Source of the DNA: Microcebus murinus
Lineage: Eukaryota; Chordata; Mammalia; Primates; Cheirogaleidae
Direction of reading: 5' to 3'
NCBI RefSeq assembly: GCF_040939455.1
Contig: NC_134104.1
Location: 144,744,501 to 144,808,500 of the forward strand
DNA length: 64,000 nucleotides
The notes below the pieces were generated by a model that did no database searches, was not told the origin of the DNA, and saw nothing but the letters and a program-made list of their open reading frames with translations. This document shows, in pieces, positions 1-11,989 of the stretch. The translations under genes were made by a program, and so were the position numbers. The stretch's first letter is position 1, and each line of letters begins with the position of its first letter.

Positions 1-430
1 AATTTCTTTCTTCATTCAATGTAATTCTCTAGAGATTCATCCAGGTTGTTTGTTCCTTGTATTAATAGTTTGTTCTTTTTTATTGCTCAATAGTATTCCA
101 TGACATGGATATACCATAGTTTGTTTAACTATTCACCCTTTGAAGGACATTTGGATTATTTTCAGACTTGGAGTATTATGAATAAAGCTGCAATAAACAT
201 TGGCATACACATTTTTGTGTAAATCTAAGTCTTCATTTCTCTGGGATAAATGCCCAGGAGTGCAACTGCTGGATCATATGGTAGTTGTATATTTACTTTT
301 TTATGAAACTATTTAATACCAAATTGTTTTCTTGAGTGACTGTACCATTTTACATTCCTACCAACAATGTATAAGTGATCCAATTTCTCCACATTCTCAC
401 CAGCATTAGGTATTGTCACTATTTTTTCAA

Positions 431-768
431 ATTTTTATTTTGAAATAATTATAAACTCACAAAAAGTTGCAAAAATAATAGAGAAATCCATGTATTTATC
501 ATCTATTGTCTCCAATGGCAGCATCTTATAGAATTGTATTACATTATCAAAACCAGGAAATTGAGAATGGCACAATATAATTAATTTGACTTAAGGATCT
601 TGCTCAAATTTCAGCAGTTTTTACATGAACTCATTTTTTGTACATCTTTGCATATAGCTTTATGCATTTTAACACATGTTTAGATTCATATAGCCACTAT
701 CCAATCAAGCTACAGAACTGTTCTGTTACCAGGAAGGAATTCCCTATTACCCCTTCTTTTACATTTTC
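431..768 (-). mobile_element. Nested L1M 3' end fragment
   Basis: Starts with the antisense L1 3'-UTR phrase (AACTCACAAAAAGTTGC) and runs through ACCAGGAAATTGA and CTACAGAACTGTTC motifs. It interrupts the ORF2 text, which resumes at about 895. It is a separate 5'-truncated copy of a related L1, in the same minus orientation. Confidence 0.7.
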
Positions 769-897
769 TTTTTTTATTGATACATAATATTTGTACATAT
801 GTATGGGGTGCATGTGATATTTTGTTACATGCATAGAATGTGAAATGATCAAGACAGAGAATTTAGGGTATCTATCACCTTGAGTATTTATCATTTC
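769..897 (-). mobile_element. Second nested L1 3' end (L1MA/PB type)
   Basis: TTTTTATTGATACATAATA followed by TGTACATATGTATGGGGTGC and TATCACCTTGAGTATTTATC matches the antisense 3' UTR of younger mammalian L1s. It sits directly against the fragment before it. Confidence 0.7.
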
Positions 898-1696
898 ACT
901 GTTTTTTATATTAACTATTCTGATAGATGTGTAATGATGGCCCATTATGGTTTTAATCTGCATTTCCATGATGGCTAATGATGTTGAACATCTTTTTATG
1001 TGCTTATTTTCCTTTTATGTATCTTCTTTGGTGAGATGTCCCTTCATGTCTTTTACCCATGTTCTAATCAGAGTTTTTCTTTTTTTTTACTGTCAAGTTT
1101 TGAGAATTCTTTACATATTGTAGATATTAGTCCTTTTTCAGATGTGTGGTTTGTAGATATTTCTCCTAGTCTATAGCTTGTCTTTTCATCCTCTTAACAG
1201 AGTCTTTTGCAGAGCAAAAGTTTTAAACTTTGATAAGATACAATTTATAAATATTTCCTTTTATTGATTGTGTGTGGGTCTGTTTCCAGGTTCTTTATTT
1301 TGTTCCACTGATCTATGTGTCTGTCCTTCTGCCTGTACCATACAGTCTGTATTACTGTAGCTAAATAGTAAATCTTAAAATAGAGTAGACTGATCCCTCC
1401 AACTTTTGTTCTTTTTCAAAATTGTTTCAACTGTTCTAATCTGTTGCCTCGCCATATAAATTTTACAGTAATCTTATCTACAAACAAAAATCTTCTTGAG
1501 CTATTGATAGGTATTAAATTAAAACTGTGTATCAATTTGGGAAGAATTGACATTTTTACTCTATTAAGTCTTCTAATCCATGAACATAATATGTCTCTCC
1601 ATTTATTTAGATGTTCTTTGATTCTGTCTTCAGGGTTGTAGGGTTTTCAGCATACAAGTCCTATTAATGCTTTATTAGATTTACCTCTAAGTGTTC

Positions 1697-1790
1697 TTTT
1701 TAAAAATATTTTATTTTTTAATTGACACATAATAATTGTACATATTCATGGGATGCATGGTGATGCTTCAGTACATACAATGCCTAGATG
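1697..1790 (-). mobile_element. L1 3' end fragment
   Basis: ATTGACACATAATAATTGTA then a CATATTCATGGG phrase is the start of an antisense L1MA-type 3' UTR. It is cut off by the Alu monomer that follows. Confidence 0.65.
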
Positions 1791-1793
1791 ATC

Positions 1794-1911
1794 AGGCCAA
1801 GTGGTGGCACATGCTTGTAATTCCACCTACTCAGGAGGCTGAGGTAGGAGGATCACTTGAGCCCGGGAATTTGGCCAGCATAGCAATACCACATCTCTAA
1901 AAAAAAAAAAG
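1794..1911 (+). mobile_element. Free left Alu monomer (FLAM-like)
   Basis: About 118 bp from GGCCAAGTGGTGGCACATGC through CTACTCAGGAGGCTGAGG and CACATCTCTAAAAAAA. Only one 7SL-derived arm is present and it ends in an A-run, as in the monomeric ancestors of Alu. It is much more diverged than the dimeric Alus in the window. Confidence 0.8.
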
Positions 1912-2460
1912 TTATAGAGCTGTTTAAATTATCTTTTTCAAATTGGGTGAATTGTAGTAATTGCTTTTTGAGATTTGATCCTTCTCATCTAAGTTGTCAA
2001 ATTTATGTGTATAAAGTTGTTTAGAATATTATTCCCTTATTATCTTTTTGATGCCTGCAGAATCTATGGTTACGTGCCCTGTCCTGATATTGGTAATTTG
2101 TGTCCCTGTATCTTATTTTTTTTGTTGGTCTTGTCAGAGATTTCTCAACTTTCTTGATCTTTACAAAGAACTAGCTCTTTGTTTCATTGATTTGTTTTTT
2201 TAAATTGCTTTTCTGTTTTCAGCTTTATTGATTTTTATTCTTACCTTTATTTCCTTCCTTCTGCTTGATTTGGGTTTATTTTGCTCTTCTTTTTCTAGGT
2301 TCTTGGAGGGGAGTTTGGATGATTGACTTGAGACTTTCCTTCTTGCATACATTTAGTGCTACAAATCTCTCTCTCAGCATTGCCTGAGCTGTGTTCCACA
2401 AACTTTGATATGTTGTAGTTTCTTTTTCATTGAGTTCAATATGTTTTCCAAATAAGCTTT

Positions 2461-4920
2461 ATTTTTTAGAGCAGTTTTAGGTTCATGGCCAATTGAGCAG
2501 AAAGTACAAAGTTCCCATGTATTCCCTCACCCCATATATGCAGAGCTTCCCCCACCATCAACATCCCACACTAAGTGGTATATTTATTACAATTGATGAA
2601 CCTACGTTGACATGTCATTATCACCAATGTCCAAAGTATGCATTGGGATTCACACTTGGTGTTTTATATTCTATAGGTTTCCAGGGGTCCTCAAACTTTT
2701 TAAACAGGGGCCCAGTTCACTGTCCCTCAGACCATTGGAGGGCCGGACTATAGTTTAAAAAAAACTATGAACAAATTCCTATGCACATTGCACATATCTT
2801 ATTTTGAAGTGAAAAAAGAAACGGGCAAAAACACCCACATGTGGCCCGCAGGCCGTAGTTTGAGGACGGCTGGTTTAGACAAATGTACAGTGACATGTAC
2901 CTACCATTATAGCATCATACAGAATAATTTCACTGCCCTAAACATCCTCTGTGCTCCACTAATTCATCCCTCCCTCACCCTAATCTCTGACCATCACTAT
3001 CTGTTCACTGTCTCCATAGTTTTGTCTTTTCTAGAATGGCATATAACTGGAATCATACAGTATTAGCTTTTTCATATTAGCTTCCTTTACTTAGTACTAT
3101 GCATTTACACTTCCTCCATGTCTTTTCATGGCTTGATAACACATTTTTTGGAGGTGTATAATATTCCATAGTCTGGATGTGCCATAGTTTTTTTATTCAC
3201 TCATCTACTGACGGACATCTTGGTTGCTTTTAAGTCTTAACATTTATGAGTAAAGCCGATATAAGCATCTGTGTACAGATGCTTTGTGTAGTTTTCAACT
3301 CATATGGGTAAATACCAAAAGGCATGATTGCTGAATCTTATGATAAGGTATTTAGTTTCGTGAGAAACTGCCAAACTGTCTTCCAAAGTGGCTATACCAT
3401 CTTTAGTTTTCAGAACTTTAGTTATGGTGCATCTTGGCATGGATTTCTTTGAATTTATCCTGTTTTCAGTTCATTTAGCTTTTGGGGTTTATGTCTTGCC
3501 AAATTTGGGGAGTTTTTAGCCATTATTTCCTTGAGTACTTTTTCCACCCTGTCCTTTCTCTTCTCCAGTGACACAAATGTTAAATCTTTTGTTATAGCTC
3601 CACAGGTTTATCAATACTGACTGTTCCTTGTTTTTCAGTCTTTTCTCCTCTCTGTCACGTGAATTGGATAATTTCTGTTGTTCTGTCTTTAAATTCATTG
3701 ATTTTTCCTTACTTCCTCCATTCTGGTATTAAGCCCACTGAGATTTTTATTTTAACTATTATATTTTTTAGTTCTAAATTTTTCATTTGATTTTTCTTTA
3801 TGTCTTTTACTTCTTTGCTGAGACTATTTCTTTGCTGAGACTGTTTTCTTCATTTGTTTTAAACATGCCCCGAAGTGCATGTCGAAGCATTTTTATCCTG
3901 GCTGCTTTAAGAGCTTCATCAGCTAAGTGTATGTAGCATTTTGGTGTTGGCATCTATTGATTGGTGTTTTTCTTTTTTAATTCATTCAGTTTGAGACTTC
4001 CTGGCTCTTGGTATAACGTGCGAATTACAGTTGAAACCTAGACATTGTGGTGTTGTGTTATGAGACTCTGCGTCTTATTTAATTGACTTTCTCTGACATG
4101 CCTTTATCAGGGAAGGAGAGGCACCATCTTGTTACCATTAGGTGGGGGTCGATGTCAAGGCTCCCCACTTGGCCTCTTTTGAACTACCCCTGGCAGAGAG
4201 GGAGTTTCAGCTCCCACCTGGTATCTGCTAGGCTGCAGTGGGAGTGGTCTCATTACCACTGGGTGTGGTGAAAGCCCTGACTCTTCCTATATCTCCTCTG
4301 ACACCACCCTGTGGGTGGGGAAGCACCTCACTACGCTGGGTGAGAGGGTGGAAGTCCAAGCCGGCCATGCTGGTAGAGGGGGGTTCATTACTAGCTTTCA
4401 GGGATGAGTGTCCCTGCTTCCTACTTGGCCTTCGTTGGTAGCACTCCAGCAGGGGTAGTGGGGTATCTCATTTTGCACCCTTATGAGAATGGAATTCTAG
4501 GCACCCATTAGATTTTTGGTGGCATGGTTAGAGGTGGTGCCACAGTGGGGTAGGGAGCAGGGAGAGAGAGCGAGAGAGACTGTAGTAGAGTAGCTGTTGT
4601 CTGTCTTGCTGGACTAGACTGCGTCTTTTCTGGTCCTTTGGTTACAGAGTAGGCCTTTGGTACAACTCTGCAATTGTTGGTTTTCTCCCATAGCTAGCTT
4701 CTTTGCCTCCAAGTCTAGGATCTATGGGGCAAAAAGAAAACCCAGAGAAATCACTACCATAATGTTCCTCAGGTCCCAGTGTCCCTAAATGATCTGTTTT
4801 CTTCTCCCCACCTTTCAGAGTCTTTTTATGTTTTATATATAATGTCTAGGGTTTGTAGTTGTGCTTAGTGGGGAGAATAGGAAGAAGTATGTCTGCTTCA
4901 TCTTCCTGGAGGCAGAAGTC
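2461..4920 (-). mobile_element. HAL1-like L1: 5' region, ORF1 relic, 3' end
   Basis: Read on the minus strand, 4920-3900 looks like an L1 5' region. 3900-3420 is an ORF1 relic: a 60-codon frame at 3516-3698 contains NKEQSVLINLWSYNKRFNIC, close to the L1 ORF1 segment NEQSL..LW..IKR.NIC. About 360 bp of ORF2 3' sequence follows (3420-3060), then an L1M 3' UTR ending near 2461. Most of ORF2 is absent, which is the layout of half-L1 (HAL1) elements. An L1 with a large internal deletion, or two abutting copies, would look the same. A small hAT element interrupts the 3' part at 2682-2872. A 16-bp tandem duplication lies at 3811-3842. The frame is interrupted, so no protein is expected. Confidence 0.6.
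2682..2872 (+). mobile_element. Small non-autonomous hAT element, copy A
   Basis: 191 bp bounded by terminal inverted repeats: CAGGGGTCCTCAAAC on the left, and on the right GTTTGAGGACGGCTG, whose reverse complement differs at two positions. It has no coding capacity. The interior has the phrase GAGGGCCGGACTATAGTTTA. A second copy in the opposite orientation is at 47764-47955. The host L1 text reads continuously across it. Its 8-bp target duplication is decayed; only GGTTT is shared by the two flanks. Confidence 0.85.
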
Positions 4921-6780
4921 CCCTGATTCACTTTTAGACCTATCCATATTAAGTATGTTGTTAAGGAAGACTAGAGTTGGAAAGTTGTCATTTTAAAGGT
5001 TTAGTTCAACATTGTGCTAATGACCAATGTAAAAGTCAAATTCAGTTAGTGCGTTGAGAATCTTTATTTTCCCCTAAAAAGAGAAATGATAACGAATTCA
5101 GTGTGAAATCAAGTCTGGATCAGTGACAACTATTACTTAACAAACCTTAACAGGATACTTTCATAAGCTTAACACCCAAATTTCAGCTTCAAGATCATGA
5201 ATATCCTCATTTAAATCTATTTTTTATCTAATATTCTGTTTGGTTAGCAAGTGTGTATAGCCTCATATCTTTCCATTCGTTTCTCAGTTACAAAAGCATC
5301 CATTTGAGTAAACAGAAATATCTTCTTGGGGCAAGCACAAAGGAGCTTGTCTATGGATTTAGCACTCTTGGCGACCAGACAGGGCTTGCTGGCCAGTGAC
5401 TGGAAAAGTCTGCTTCCAGTCTAGACTGCCCTGGAAGTGGGTCTGTGGGCTCCAAAAACTTGCCCCAGGCTGAACTTGACTGGGGCATTCCAGACTGGGG
5501 AGGAACCCCTTTTGGAATGGCAGGCCTGGGTTTTCAGAAGGGACCACATAGCTTCAAGTTTAATTCTGAGGTAAATGGCTTTTTCCCTTTTGGTGACACT
5601 GGGGGTGTGGGAAGAGGGATGCATGAACATGCCAGTGGGCTCACCAGGCCTTTCAGCCCATAACTGGCAGAGGTCAGGAAACAGTCTGGCCACAAATAAG
5701 TCTGGGTTTAAATATATACACAAATACACAAACGCACACGGGTTTTTTTGTTTTTGTTTTTTCCTCATTTGCTTTGACAGTAATAATATGGTGCCAAGGC
5801 CTGTAGCATCTAGATACTGAAAAGGGGAGGATTCTCTCGGGCAATGTTGAAGATTTAATATATACATTAGAACTTACTTTCTAGATCTTGAATCCTGACT
5901 CAGTAGACATTTAAAGTTCAATGTTTTTAATGACCTTTCTTTTAAAAATTCACTTAAATAGTTCTTTCTTTACTTTGATCCCTTAACATACATTTTCCTG
6001 TTTTTTAAAAACTGAGGATGCATATTCAGCGCTTTAGTTAAAATAAAACTAAGCAAATATTTGTCCTTATGGCTCTGAAATAGTAACATGCAATGGAGCA
6101 AAGTCTCGGGAACTGCTTGTGGCACTGGGTTGGGATGTGGACATTTTTGTATTTGGGATCAGGACTGAAAACACTGGTGATATAGTCCTCTGAATAAACA
6201 GTGGTCTTTATGGATGCTAAGGATTATGTAATCACCTAAGTAATAGCTCATTTTGGTTCTGAGTAGCTGCTTCAAGTTAAAAACTGAAAGCTTTCTTTGT
6301 AATTATAATTCGTATTAAGGCTATTTGCCAAAATGTTTTAAAATCCTGCTACTTAAATCACTTTAAAAATTGAAGAGAAGTGGCTTCATATTTAATGACT
6401 GATGCTGTTCTTACCTTTCAAAATTAGTACTTAACCTAAGCTTTTAATGTTTCGGGGTGTCTTGTAGAACAGACTGCACCACCTTGTCAACTTGGCTTGA
6501 ATAAATGTAGCCTTTTAGTACCACTAAGAATGCATACTGTACTTTAAATTGTATGTAATCTCTCTCTCTGTATTCTGGTCAAGATTTAGCTTTTATGCTT
6601 AGCATATCAGAAATTTGTTTTAAGTATTTGGCTCACTTATGTGCAAATCAGAAACCATTGACTTTAATTCCAAGACTTCAGTCAGAGCCATATTTTCTTT
6701 CCCCTTTTCGAGTAAATAGCTGAACATAATCATTTTTGTTTTGGTTAGAACAATACATTTCATGGTCAGACTGTAAATTA
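4921..6780. other. Unique non-coding sequence
   Basis: I recognise no repeat or gene here. Open frames at 5421-5867 (minus) and 5445-5820 (plus) overlap in opposite directions, lack known motifs and look like chance frames. 5717-5765 holds a CA-rich patch followed by a T-rich run. 6060-6600 is AT-rich with no long frames. Confidence 0.5.
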
Positions 6781-6782
6781 GT

Positions 6783-7180
6783 AAAACCTCTATGGAAAAC
6801 TGTATGGAGATTTCTCAAAGAGCTAAAAATAGAACTACCATTCAATCCAGCAATCCCAGTGCTGGGTATCTACCCTACAGAAAACAAATCATTGTATTAA
6901 AAAGATACCTGCACTTTTTTATTGCAGCACTATTCAGAGTAGCAGTGTCATGAAATCGCCATTAAGTGTCCATTAGCGGATGATTAGACACTTGAAAATG
7001 CGGAATGCTACTTAGCCATGTAAAAGAATAAAATGTCATTTGCAGCAGCATGGAATAACTCAGAATCAGAAAGTTAAATGCCATATGTTCTTATTTAGAA
7101 GTGGGAACTAAAAATGGGTACACGTGGACATACAGAGTAGAATAATAGACACTGGAGACTGCAAAAACTGGAAGAGTGGG
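6783..7180 (+). mobile_element. L1 3' end of ORF2 and 3' UTR
   Basis: Sense L1 phrases run in order: CTATGGAAAACTGTATGGAG, ATTGCAGCACTATTCA, ATGCTACTTAGCCATGTAAA, and TAACTCAGAATCAGAAAG, ending in the 3' UTR near 7180. The copy is 5'-truncated to about 400 bp and is diverged. Confidence 0.85.
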
Positions 7181-7237
7181 TTGAAATACATATAACATTA
7201 AATTTATCATCTTAACCATTTTTAAGAATACAGTTCA

Positions 7238-7311
7238 GGGGAGGGGTAGCAAGGGCAATATATGTAACCTTAACAATATTTGTACCCCCATAATATGATG
7301 AAATAAAAAAA
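7238..7311 (+). mobile_element. Very short L1 3' tail insertion with TSD
   Basis: About 74 bp: a G-rich start, then TTTGTACCCCCATAATATGA, then an A-run. It is flanked by a 14-bp direct repeat, AAGAATACAGTTCA at 7224-7237 and AAGAATACAATTCA at 7312-7325, with one mismatch. A poly(A) end plus TSD marks target-primed reverse transcription with extreme 5' truncation. The host L1 text is continuous once it is removed. Confidence 0.85.
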
Positions 7312-7429
7312 AAGAATACAATTCATTGGGTTAAGTACATTCATATTGTGATACAACCATCACCACCATCCATCTCTAGAACTCTTTTCATATTGCAAAA
7401 GCAAAACTACCCACTAAATAATAATTCCT

Positions 7430-8044
<615 letters not shown>

Positions 8045-8990
8045 AAAACAAACAAACAAAAAACAATTCCCCATTCCCTCCTCCCCCAGCCCCTGGCAAC
8101 CACCATTCTATTATACTATATGTCTCTATGAATTTGACTACTCTAGCTACGTCATATAAGTGGAATGATACAACATTTGTCTTTTTGGGACTGGCTTATT
8201 TCACTTGGCATAATGCCCTAAAGGTTCATCCACGGTGTAGCATTTGTCAGAATTTCCTTTCTTTTTAAGGCTGAATGGTATTTCATTGTATGTATATGTC
8301 ACGTTTGCTTATCCATTCGTTGGTCAACAGACACTTGAGTTGCTTCCACATTTTAGCTACTGTGAATTATGCTGCAGTGAACATGGGTGTACAAATACCT
8401 GTTTGAGTCCCTGCTTTTAGTTCCTAGGGGTATATATTAAGAAGGAGAATTGCTGGGTAATATGGTAATTCTATTTGTAATGTTTTGAGGAACCTCCATA
8501 TTCTTTTCCATAGTTTACACACTAACAGTGCTCAAGGGTCTCAGTGTCTTCACATCTTTGCCACATTTGTTATCTTGTGTTTTTTGATAGAAGCCATCCT
8601 AATGGGTGTGAAGTGTTAGCGATGTATTTTGGAGAGCAGAAATTTATAATTTCGATGAAGTCAGTTTTTCAGTTTTTTTCTTTTATAGATCATGGTTATG
8701 GTGTCATACTTAAGAAATCTTTGTGAACTCAAAGTTATAAAGATTTTCTCCTGTTTTCTCTAGAAGCTTTTTATTTGGGGAAAGAAGGGAGATTTATATT
8801 TAGTCCATTTTGGATTAACTTTTGGATATGGTACAAGGTATGGATTGAGGTTTGTTTGCATATATGGATGTCTAATTATTTCTGCATCATTTATTGAAAA
8901 GACCATTCTTCCTATATTGTATTGCCTTTGAACTTTATTAAAAATCAGTTGACTATATATGTGGTGCTATTTCTGCACTCCATTCTCCCC

Positions 8991-9892
8991 TTAAATTTTG
9001 ATCACTTTCCTTAATGTGGAGCAATGTTAAGTTTAGTATAGTCTGAGGCTTCTCTGAGAAGTAAATTTTTGGTCGTGATTTAAGCAGAAGAGAAGATTAA
9101 GGCATTTTATAGTCTGTCAGGACAGATTTATTCTGCATTTTGCAATGAGGGGGACTGTGAAAGGCAAGACCTAGCATTTTCTCTAGTCTTTATTTTAGGA
9201 AATTACCCAAACAGATTTTGTATAGCATATCTTTTTTCAGGTTTAAAATTGAGACTGAGAATTTCTTCTATTCTTGAGTATCCTTCTGCAGAAAGTTAAT
9301 ACAAAAGTATAAGATAATTAAGCATTTGAGTTTAAACTATAATTATACAATAATATAAACATAATGACTGTCTTGATGAGGTCTAAGAGAATGGAGGAAT
9401 TGAATATCACTAGAGCCAAAATGTACTGAAGCCTCCACTCTGCAGAGAGAGCCTGGGTTCCTGAGGGCATGTGGGACACCCTTCGGACCATCCACCAATA
9501 TCTACAGAAAAAAAGGAAGTGGTTACATTACCTGAAACAAAAAAATGGAAGAACTAGGCCCATTCTCTCAGTGGCTTGAGTGTTATCACCATCAGGTGAA
9601 ACTTTCCTGAGAATGGAATCCTTATTCAGGAGTTATAACCTAGTTCATATAAAAGTCACAATTCTGTTGGCCGCGAATTTCAAGACATGGCCGAAGTCTC
9701 AGAGGTGGCAGAGGCTTGGCAAGTGGCTAACATTCTTTTCTACCTGTCTTCCTGCCTTGTCAGGGCTCTCATTCCAGTTCCTCCTCCATGGGGCTGCTGG
9801 ATGTAGATCTCTAAAGCATAGCCCTGATCATGCCAATGTCTGATTAAAGGTGTTTCTCAGGGACTCCAAAATAAAAACATAAGTTTCACAGT
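8991..9892. other. Unique non-coding sequence
   Basis: No recognised repeat. One short frame at 9580-9843 (plus) has no known motif. It is AT-rich up to about 9540 and more GC-balanced after. Confidence 0.45.
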
Positions 9893-10125
9893 CTGTAGGC
9901 CTTCATGGTCTGGTCCAAGACCACCTCTTCAGCCTCCTGTCCAAGAGTCACCTTTGGTGCCGTAATGAACCACTAGTTGAGCCCACACATGCTGTGTTTT
10001 TTCACTCCATTGTGCTTGTACTGGTTCCTCTTACTGGGATGGCTTTTCCCTGATGGATTCTTAGTTATCCTCTAATATCCAGCTTAAGTGTCACCTTCTC
10101 TTGACACCTTTCTGTACTGCTTGTG
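9893..10125 (+). mobile_element. L2 fragment
   Basis: CTTCATGGTCTGGTCC and TTACTGGGATGGCTTTTCCC followed by CAGCTTAAGTGTCACCTTCT follow the order of the L2 consensus 3' half. The copy is diverged, as expected for an ancient LINE. Confidence 0.75.
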
Positions 10126-10129
10126 CAGG

Positions 10130-10360
10130 ATGCAGTAAGTAGATCATAATACTTAAGATAATGGGCTTAGGTTTGAATCCCAGCTATATCACTTAAGAGT
10201 TGTGTGAACTCTGACAAGTTACTTCATCTCTCTGAGCCTTCATTTCATGGTAGTAAATACCTTACAGGGTTAATATGAGGATGAATTAATGTTTTATATA
10301 TATAGTGTACATGTCAAAATAGATGAGCATTTAATAAACATTGTTCATTATTAATATTAT
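10130..10360 (+). mobile_element. MIR
   Basis: Core phrases in sense order: GGTTTGAATCCCAGCTATAT, AAGTTACTTCATCTCTCTGA, GGTTAATATGAGGATGAATT, AATAAACATTGTTCATTATT. This is a tRNA-derived ancient SINE. Confidence 0.85.
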
Positions 10361-10365
10361 CTCTA

Positions 10366-10475
10366 ATTCATTTATTCATTAAACATTTATTGAGCACCAC
10401 TGTGTGCTATTCAGTTGTTCCAGGTGTTTGGGATGCACATATAAATGAGACCTTGCCATTGTATTTGAGTTGCTT
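10366..10475 (-). mobile_element. L2 3' end
   Basis: TTCATTTATTCATTAAACAT then TTATTGAGCACC is the reverse complement of the L2 3' terminus (GGTGCTCAATAAATATTTGTTGAATGAA type). Confidence 0.75.
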
Positions 10476-10524
10476 AAGCACAGTTCTTTAAGAAATGTGC
10501 AAAGTGCTATGGAAGCTATCATTT

Positions 10525-10681
10525 ATTTTGTGACTACTGTATGCCTAGTATTTTACCTGTGTATCTCATTTCATCTTCCAACAACCTTAAGATATAGGTA
10601 TTATTGTCCTCATTTTACAGCAGAGGAAACTGAGTCTCAGAGAGGTTAAGTAAGTTGCCTATGATGTAGATATGTACTTTT
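10525..10681 (-). mobile_element. MIR
   Basis: Antisense MIR core: CTCATTTTACAGCAGAGGAA, ACTGAGTCTCAGAGAGGTTA, AGTAAGTTGCC. The Alu at 10698 inserted at its end. Confidence 0.85.
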
Positions 10682-10697
10682 CAAAGAGTAGATCAAA

Positions 10698-11066
10698 ATC
10701 CTAGCTCTTGGGAGGCCGAGGCGGGCGGATTGCTCAAGGTCAGGAGTTCAAAACCAGCCTGAGCAAGAGCGAGACCCCGTCTCTACTATAAATACGAAGA
10801 AATTAATTGGCCAACTGATATATATATAAAAAATTAGCCGGGCATGGTGGCGCATGCCTGTAATCCCAGCTACTCGGGAGGCTGAGGCAGAAGGATCACT
10901 CAAGCCCAGGAGTTTGAGGTTGCTGTGAGCTAGGCTGACGCCATGGCACTCACTCTAGCCTGGACAACAAAGTGAGACTCTGTCTCAAAAAAAAAAAAAA
11001 AAAAAAAGAATAGAAATCAATGCAATATACACAGGTTCAATCCAGCCTAAAAAAAAAAAAAAAAAA
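10698..11066 (+). mobile_element. Lemur-type Alu with an extra 3' segment
   Basis: An Alu lacking its first ~25 bases runs to a long A-tail ending near 11006. About 42 bases of non-Alu DNA follow (11007-11048, with ATACACAGGTTCAATCCAGC), then a second A-run to 11066. Perfect 16-bp TSDs, CAAAGAGTAGATCAAA, lie at 10682-10697 and 11067-11082, outside the extra segment. The Alu, the extra segment and the second poly(A) therefore arrived as one unit, as in 3' transduction. Confidence 0.9.
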
Positions 11067-11082
11067 CAAAGAGTAGATCAAA

Positions 11083-11989
11083 GAGATAAACCTAGTCTGT
11101 TTGACTCCCGTGTTAAGAGGAGACTTAGGAAGTATTTGGAGACTATCACAAGTCCATTCAAATTTACATCTTGAAAGATAGAAACCAGATTTTTCCAAAA
11201 GATGCCTCTTTCTGCTTCTGCCATAGATGGCATACTTAAGAGGATAAATTCTAGCCTCACCCAAGATAATGGGCTACATTTTCTTATAGTGCGTATTATT
11301 CTGTTATTTTTGTACAAGTTCTGTTTCCATGAGTCTTTTCCAAGAGTTGTTAACCCTTGACCCTTTTCATATTCTTGTGTATTAGCATGGTAGAAGTGAG
11401 AGAAGTTAAAATTTATAGTAAAGGTCAAGAATCCAATAGTATTGATGTTTAAAATTCTAGAAGTGGTGATAGGCCTCACTCTTACCACTTATAACTATTT
11501 CTAAGTGTGTAGCTAAATAAAAGTGGAGTTTTGAGTTGTTTTTAGAAGCAAAAATGTGCAAAGGAGGCTCTTAAAGATGCTTATATCCCATTGTATTGGT
11601 CAGAGTTCTTAGTTGCAAACCACAGAATCCACTTAAACTATTTTAGATAGAAGGGAGTTTGCCAAAAGATTTTAGTGGCTTGCAGACCCCTGGTATGGCC
11701 AAAAAATCAGACTGGGCTGTTTCACAGTCAGGAAAAATGCTCAGCTACACCATGGAGCTATTCTACTGAAATATACTGCAGCCTTTACCTGCTCATGATT
11801 CAACTTAAACTTGGTGTTCATTTACTAGAAACTACTAGATATAAAAGGAGGCCAGTGTTACAGGCCCACTTGATTCTCTCTATGTTTTTAGCTATATAGC
11901 TAAATAAATTGATAAGCTACATATAATTTATCTAGGATTTTGTTTATATGATCTCTTCTAACTAGATCTTATTTACAGATTTACATCTA
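11083..11989. other. Unique non-coding sequence
   Basis: Holds a 136-codon minus frame (11078-11488) and a 75-codon frame on the same strand. Neither matches a family I know, and the first starts beside the Alu TSD. I read them as chance frames. The rest is AT-rich. Confidence 0.45.

Larger units (their letters stand above)
1..2460 (-). mobile_element. Old L1 (L1M), ORF2 portion, broken
   Basis: The plus strand reads as the antisense of an L1 ORF2. It carries the 3' phrases about ATAAATGCCCAGGAGTGCAA and CTGCTGGATCATATGGTAGT, then 'CTTGTCTTTTCATCCTCTTAACAGAG', then the reverse-transcriptase-region phrase near 2155-2200 (AAAGAACTAGCTCTTTG). The element therefore lies on the minus strand with its 3' side to the left. 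It is split by younger L1 3'-end pieces at about 431-900 and 1697-1790 and by an Alu monomer at 1794-1911. Stretches of ORF2 seem to be missing near 1270 and between 1697 and 1912. No frame stays open for more than about 90 codons, so this is a dead copy. The family assignment is from memory of consensus text. Confidence 0.85.

Noticed and set aside
3516..3698. Frame resembling a nucleic-acid-binding protein segment
   Set aside because: It is an L1 ORF1 relic; interrupted and not an independent gene.
5421..5867. 148-codon minus-strand open frame
   Set aside because: Overlaps plus-strand frames, has low-complexity KQKQK-type text from a T-rich run and no recognised motif.
11078..11488. 136-codon minus-strand open frame
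   Set aside because: Begins at the Alu TSD, mixes composition types and matches no family I know.
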